Shown here piece by piece: positions 59,591-64,000 of a stretch of DNA of 64,000 nucleotides. Each line of letters begins with the position of its first letter. Within the stretch, counting starts at the first letter, position 1. The position numbers and the translations under genes are program-made. The stretch spans positions 2,480,001 through 2,544,000 of the forward strand of contig BSBN01001687.1 in assembly GCA_027924645.1 (NCBI GenBank), written 5' to 3'. This DNA comes from Cunninghamia lanceolata. Its lineage: Eukaryota; Streptophyta; Pinopsida; Cupressales; Cupressaceae. Below the pieces are notes generated by a model. The model was not told the origin of the DNA. It made no database searches and was given only the letters and a program-made list of their open reading frames with translations.

Positions 59591-60535
59591 ACAGGGAAAT
59601 AACAAGCTCACAATTTAGGGTAGGTCGACTATCATAGAAAACGACATAGGAAAACCTTGACAACTTAAAAATTTGATTGATGGTAAAAATAAAAACTACC
59701 CCTCCCCCCAACTCAAAGGTGAAGTGACCACACTTCATGAATGAATGTGCAAGGATGAAAGAGTAATGATTACATGAAAAGGGTGATATATTGCTGCATA
59801 CATGAGATAAACACTTAGTAATTAAGAATATAAATAGAAATGTTAAGATAATCATTAAAAGGTTACCTTATTTGCATCGGTTATGGAGAGCATGGAGTGG
59901 TTCACCTTGGAAAAGGAGATCAGTACATTGGCATTTATTTCGCATGAGTGGAGAGCTATGCATAGAGTAGATGGGAGGGTGGCGGGTACGTCATAATTTA
60001 TGCGATGTGATAGACCACAATAATTGATGTAACAACTAGTAAATGCAATTTGAACACACATGCCACAACCATTGGATTATTAAAGGTGGATGAATCACAT
60101 GTAGCAGTAAGGAAATGTGTGGGAAGAAGAATGGAATGTTTGCCAAATTGTCGAAAATCTCTGCAGACACTTGTTGCTACAGGCACCTGTAGCATAGGTC
60201 CCGACCGAATATGTTTAGAAATAGTTAACTAGGGCCCAACTAAACCAAGTCCCTATGGCATGTGAAAAATAGGTCCCTCTGAAATTGACTATGGTCATCA
60301 TGTACAATGTGCTGTGTGTGCATGTGATTTATAAAGCATAAAAATTAGGTTTCAGTGATAGGGGTTGAGTATTGCAACTCAACCTCTGCATCACTGGATA
60401 GTATTGGTGGATCAACATCTGACGGTGTATCAGGTGGTGTTATAGAACCTTCATCAGGAGTTCTAGGAGTACCATACGAAGCAGTTAGAGAAACAAGAAA
60501 GTCATTCTTCTGAAGTGGCTTTTTTATATAATTTC
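59591..60535 (-). other. J spacer between pol and ORF X
   Basis: Non-coding. On minus a polypurine-like tract GGGGGGAGGGGTAG lies at 59696-59709, preceded by AGTT; an internal polypurine tract between pol and the extra ORF is known from some env-carrying plant elements. A perfect palindrome GCTACAGG-CA-CCTGTAGC is at 60176-60193. Confidence 0.5.
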
Positions 60536-61618
60536 AGCCTGTGCCTATTTACGAGCAATGAAAACTGAACTTCATCAATGGTCTGCAATTGAACTGCACC
60601 ATTAGGAAAGACTTGTTTAATCTCATAGGGTCCCAACCAATGAGACTGAAGCTTGCCCTTGAAATCCTTGTATCTTGAATCATACAGGAGTGCCCAGTCA
60701 CCAGCAGTGAATTCTTTAGTCTTGATGTACTTGTCATACGATTTGGCTCTTTGTTTCTATATGACCTCTATGTGGTGAATGACCTCCAATCGGATTTCAT
60801 CCAAAGCATTCAAATGTTGTAGCCTGTCCTGTTGGGCTGCGGTCAAATCCATTACTAGTTCTACTGCTATCCTTAGGGTTTTGTGTTCAAATTCTATAGG
60901 CATGATTGTAGTCTTTCCATAGACCAACTCATAAGGTGTAAACCTTGTAGTTGTCTTCTAGGTTGTTTTGTATGCCCAAACAACTTCTCAGAGCCTAGAA
61001 ACCCAATCTCTTTTGTGAAGCTGCACTGTCTTTGTCAAGATGTTCTCAACCTCCCTATTTGTGACTTCCACCTAACCATTAGCTTGAGGATGGTAGGGAG
61101 TGGATTTCTTCTATCTGATCTGATATTCCTCAACCAATTTGGTGATTAAATCAGATGTAAATTGTGGTCCTTGATCAGTTACTATCTCCCTTGGCACACC
61201 ATACCTAGTGAAGATGTCCTCATACAGGAATTTGGGCACATTGCCATCTCTAGCAAACTGTAATGCCTTAACTTCAACCCATTTAGTTAAGTAATTTGTA
61301 CATACCAGGATGTATTCTTTTTTGTTAAATGTAGGAGATATAGGACCCACAAAATCCAGACCCCCACTTGTCAAAAGGAGCTAATGAGATCTGTGGCTGC
61401 AAAAGCATTTCATCACTTCTTGTAGGTCTTCCCATTCTTTGACATCTATCACAGCTTCTAGTGTACTTGACAACATCTTTATGAAGTGTTAGCCAGTAAT
61501 ATCTTGTTGTCAGTATTTTGAAGGCTGTCCTTTTGGTTGTAAAATGTCCCCCACAAGGTTCATCATGACAGGCCTTCAATATGTCAAACACCTCATCTTC
61601 TCTGATACATCTTCTCAT
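60536..61618 (-). pseudogene. J integrase
   Basis: HHCC zinc part: ACHDEPCGGHF ... CDRCQRMGRP (61460-61575). Core: GGLDFVGPI (Asp), IVTDQGPQF (Asp), PYHPQANG then VEVTNREVEN (Glu), so the DDE triad is intact. TPYELVYGKTTIMPIEFEH, then the C-terminal module GKLQSHWLGPYEIKQVF and the end NRHRLK near 60536. A one-base frameshift near 61350 and stops at about 61108, 61072, 60970 and 60760 disable it. Confidence 0.9.
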
Positions 61619-61715
61619 AATATTATCTAGGCTAGTATAAAATAGAAATCCAAGAATAAGGAAAACATTTATGAACTAGCTACCTTTTCTCCCTTGGAGA
61701 AAAGTATCCTGGAAT

Positions 61716-62136
61716 CTACCTTGAAACCAAATAATTAACTATATCTGCATACCAAGGAGTGTGTATGGTGAGAGAAAATAGATGCTCATCAGGAAAAGAG
61801 TCATCAACCACCCCTTCTGTTGATTGTGTGGGTAGTCTAGATAGGAAATCAACAACTACATTAGCCTTACCTGGCTTGTCAACAATTTTGATGTCAAATT
61901 CTTGTAGTAACAATAACCATGTAACAAGCTTGCCACCCACTATGGGCTTATTCATCAAATATCTAATTGTAACATGATCTATGTGGATGAATACTTGATA
62001 ACCAGTAATGTAGTGTTTGAATTTGTTTATGGCATAAACAACTGCCAACATCTCTTTTTCTGTCACAGTGTAGTTTAACTCAGCTACTTTCAGATTTTTA
62101 CTTACATAGTATATTGCATATTCCTTAGTTCCTTCC
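61716..62136 (-). pseudogene. J RNase H
   Basis: TEKEMLAVVYAINKFKHYIT (Glu), FIHIDHVTIRYLMNK (Asp), GGKLVTWLLLLQEFDIKIVD, KPGKANVVVDFLSRL (Asp), then PWYADIVNYL leading to integrase. The first Asp is in HTDISD of the preceding RT end. One stop at about 62134. A single gypsy RNase H with no second domain, unlike H1. Confidence 0.9.
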
Positions 62137-62453
62137 TACTGGTCTAGAATTGCTCCAATGGCAATGTCTGATATATCAGTGTGGATGTGAAAAGGTAGTG
62201 TCCAATTTAGACCTTTGAGAACTGGAGCTTGTGTCAAGGATGATTTTAGCTTTTCAAAAGAAGTCTGACAATCTGGTGTCCAGTCAAATTCACTATCCTT
62301 GGTCAACAGGGTAAACAGAGGTGCAACAATCTTGCTAAAATCCTGAATGAACCTCCTATAGTATCCTGCACGTCCTAGCAAGCTCCTTACATCCTTCTAT
62401 TTCTGTGGAATAGGCAGGGTGGAAATAACTTCAATCTTCTTTGGGTCCACTTG
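62137..62453 (-). pseudogene. J RT, C-terminal part
   Basis: VDPKKIEVISTLPIPQK, then LLGRAGYYRRFIQDFSKIVA, FTLLTKDSEFDWTPDCQTSF and FHIHTDISDIAIGAILDQ: thumb and connection of a gypsy RT. A stop falls at about 62400. The frame is cut at 62453 by the solo LTR and its upstream part reappears at 63932. Confidence 0.9.
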
Positions 62454-63926
62454 TGTAATGTCCCCTTCTAGACACATGGTTAGTCCATCATGGAGTTCCC
62501 ATGGGCTAGCAGTTTGGTTAGGGAACTATGGTTAGTTTGGCTCTGGAGGTCCTTGGCAGTGACAGAGTCTTGGTTCGCAGTTAGTGGATCCAGTTGGCAT
62601 CCTCGTGGTTGGTTCAGTGGGCTCTTGGCCGTTACTTGCTATTTTTAGTAAGTTTGGGTACTGTGTCAGTTTGGGATTTTCAGAGTTGGATCAGATGTGT
62701 TTCGTCGAGACTTTTCCGGTGAGCTAAAGATCAGTGAATTCTGACACCGTCTTCATACTTATTTTAAAGTCCGAAGATTTATTAATTTATATTAATATGG
62801 ACTTTATTATATTTTGTCAGAAAAGTGAAATTAATGAAATAAAGACAAAGGCTTATGTCTTGACCTTGGGCGCTCATCCCTAGGAGGCATAAAGTGAAAT
62901 TAAATATTATTTTCCCTCCTAAATGCCCAACACCTGTCTTGGAGGAAGATAAAAAGGGAGCTCATTTGGGATTATGCTATGTTGGATATTTTGTTTATGA
63001 AAGCTCTGCTAGGGTTTCAGAGTTAGAGTTTTTGCATCAGGCTATTGGAGACGGAAACCTCCATTAGTGACAGTATCCCACAGGTGTGCAATACCACCCA
63101 ACGGTGCCATTGATGGTAGATGTATTCAGTATTCACAAATGTGCTGATAATGGAGATATTCAAAGAGTTGCTGAGTTGAATGTGATATTCTTTATCATAT
63201 TGTCATTTGTTGATTAAGAAGGACTGTGTTGATAGATTTCAGAGTGTTTGTGGTAGTTTTCTTGCTACTGTCTACTTTCCCTTGGCTGGCCGTACATTCC
63301 AGCTCGGCCGTACCATGTGAAGGAGGTGTTTGGTGATTGAAGACTTCATTGTTTCCCTTCCATTCTTGGCGTGAGGGTTTATCATGTTGGTGCAACCTTA
63401 TTAGAGAGAGTGCAGACCTGTTCTTCATGTATTCCTTGCTGTCCATTGCTGGTTGGGTCGTACATTCTTACTTGGAGGGCGTGGAGTCTATGAGGACTCA
63501 ATATACTCTTTAGTAGCTGGTCTATTTCCCATTTCCAGAGGAGTTTAGAGTTGTTTATCATTACTAAGGCATCGTAATACATATCTAGCATATTCTTGGG
63601 AGTTTAGAGTGATTCCAGCCATACCCACTTGCTGGTCCATTTCCGGCGGTCATACCAAGTTGCATATTTTCATATGGGTATGTAATAGTAATTATTTTCT
63701 AGCTATTCTACTATCTAGGTTGTTCTTACTTTCTCTGGATTCATTGTATATTTTCTGGGTTTCTGTTATATGCAAAATATTGTATGTTCCGGCAATACAC
63801 ATCTGCAGGAAAACATAAAACCCCCTCTGCATCTTCTGTCTATCTAAAAGAATACACAAAAATAAAAAAATAAAATAACACAGAAAAAGATTCATAAAAA
63901 TATACAGACAGGTACGGCACACTACA
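62454..63926 (+). mobile_element. Solo LTR (1,473 bp) inserted in J RT
   Basis: Starts TGTAATGTCCCC and ends GGCACACTACA; the ends form an imperfect inverted repeat (TGTAATGTCC against TGTAGTGTGC). Target duplications ACTTG (62449-62453) and ACTGG (63927-63931) differ by one base. The J RT frame resumes exactly across it. No coding region or primer site inside. Orientation plus is inferred from a TATA-like GATAAAAAGG at 62948-62957. Confidence 0.85.
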
Positions 63927-63931
63927 ACTGG

Positions 63932-64000
63932 TATGCCTGCACTTGAGATAAAATGTCCCAAAACTATTCCTTGTGTCATCATCAAGAAACACCTTTCATT
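63932..64000 (-). pseudogene. J RT, part upstream of the solo LTR
   Basis: On minus GIVLGHFISSAGI, the conserved gypsy RT motif that normally precedes VDPKK (found at 62440). The rest of RT lies beyond the window. Confidence 0.85.

Larger units (their letters stand above)
56797..64000 (-). mobile_element. Athila-like Ty3/gypsy element J (partial, decayed)
   Basis: Minus strand, entering from the right edge: RT, RNase H, integrase, then after pol a further ORF 'X' of about 800 codons. RT before integrase makes it gypsy; a large ORF after pol is the Athila/env-like arrangement. Near the left limit, minus reads GACCAGCAAAAGTCTAAGTT followed by GGGG, resembling the AAGTTTGGGG motif of such elements. 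RT is split by a solo LTR (62454-63926). gag, protease and the 5' LTR lie outside the window; the 3' LTR was not identified. Confidence 0.75.

Noticed and set aside
1..64000. tRNA, rRNA or other structured RNA genes
   Set aside because: I saw no cloverleaf with A/B boxes, rRNA segment or other RNA gene; tRNA-like matches are only primer-binding sites. A tRNAscan/Infernal run would settle it.

Overview
This window reads as intergenic chromosomal DNA of a large-genome land plant. It is AT-rich, I can support no intact host gene, and most of it is LTR retrotransposons inserted into one another. The lineages point to plants: a Ty3/gypsy element with two RNase H domains (Tat-like), a second gypsy element with an extra ORF after pol (Athila-like), a Ty1/copia element with a SIRE/Tork-style polypurine tract, and a broken plant-mobile-domain (PMD) gene. 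A gymnosperm or similar giant genome is plausible, but the sequence alone does not fix the species.

Layout. (1) 1-9548: no gene recognised; a GC-rich islet with strong hairpins (1.8-2.15 kb), a TA microsatellite, and a 38-bp tandem array (5.3-5.63 kb). (2) 9549-21083: a complete non-coding element on the minus strand with giant 4.5-kb LTRs, a 2.5-kb interior, TAAAC target-site duplications, a tRNA-iMet primer site and a polypurine tract (LARD-like). (3) 21544 to about 53,900: a decayed plus-strand Tat-like gypsy element 'H1' (5' LTR, primer site, repeat-rich leader, gag, protease, G-patch, RT, RNase H, second RNase H, integrase), cut open by two insertions. One is a 2.6-kb solo LTR (30512-33105). 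The other is a copia element (34084-50761, minus), which is itself split by a fourth element 'AB' (36740-46476, minus). (4) About 54.1-55.5 kb: PMD-like pseudogene, minus. (5) About 56.8-64.0 kb: an Athila-like gypsy element 'J' on minus, running off the right edge, with its RT split by a solo LTR (62454-63926).

How the parts relate. Every insertion was placed by its TG...CA ends and 5-bp target-site duplications; at 30.5/33.1 kb, 34.1/50.8 kb and 62.45/63.93 kb the interrupted pol reading frame resumes on the other side, which confirms the boundaries independently. The order of events is H1, then copia, then AB. LTR divergence estimated by eye (about 6% for copia, about 2% for AB) agrees.

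Most notable. AB carries no gag or pol but has the longest ORF of the window (784 codons): a proline-rich protein with a short coiled coil and a G-patch resembling the one between protease and RT of H1. AB also shares LTR length, LTR edge sequences and a 3' non-coding block with H1, so it looks like a non-autonomous partner that replaced gag-pol with a novel ORF. Other unusual structures are palindrome arrays in the U3 regions of two LTR families, a CCTTTG-core repeat array in the H1 leader, and six zinc knuckles in the copia gag.
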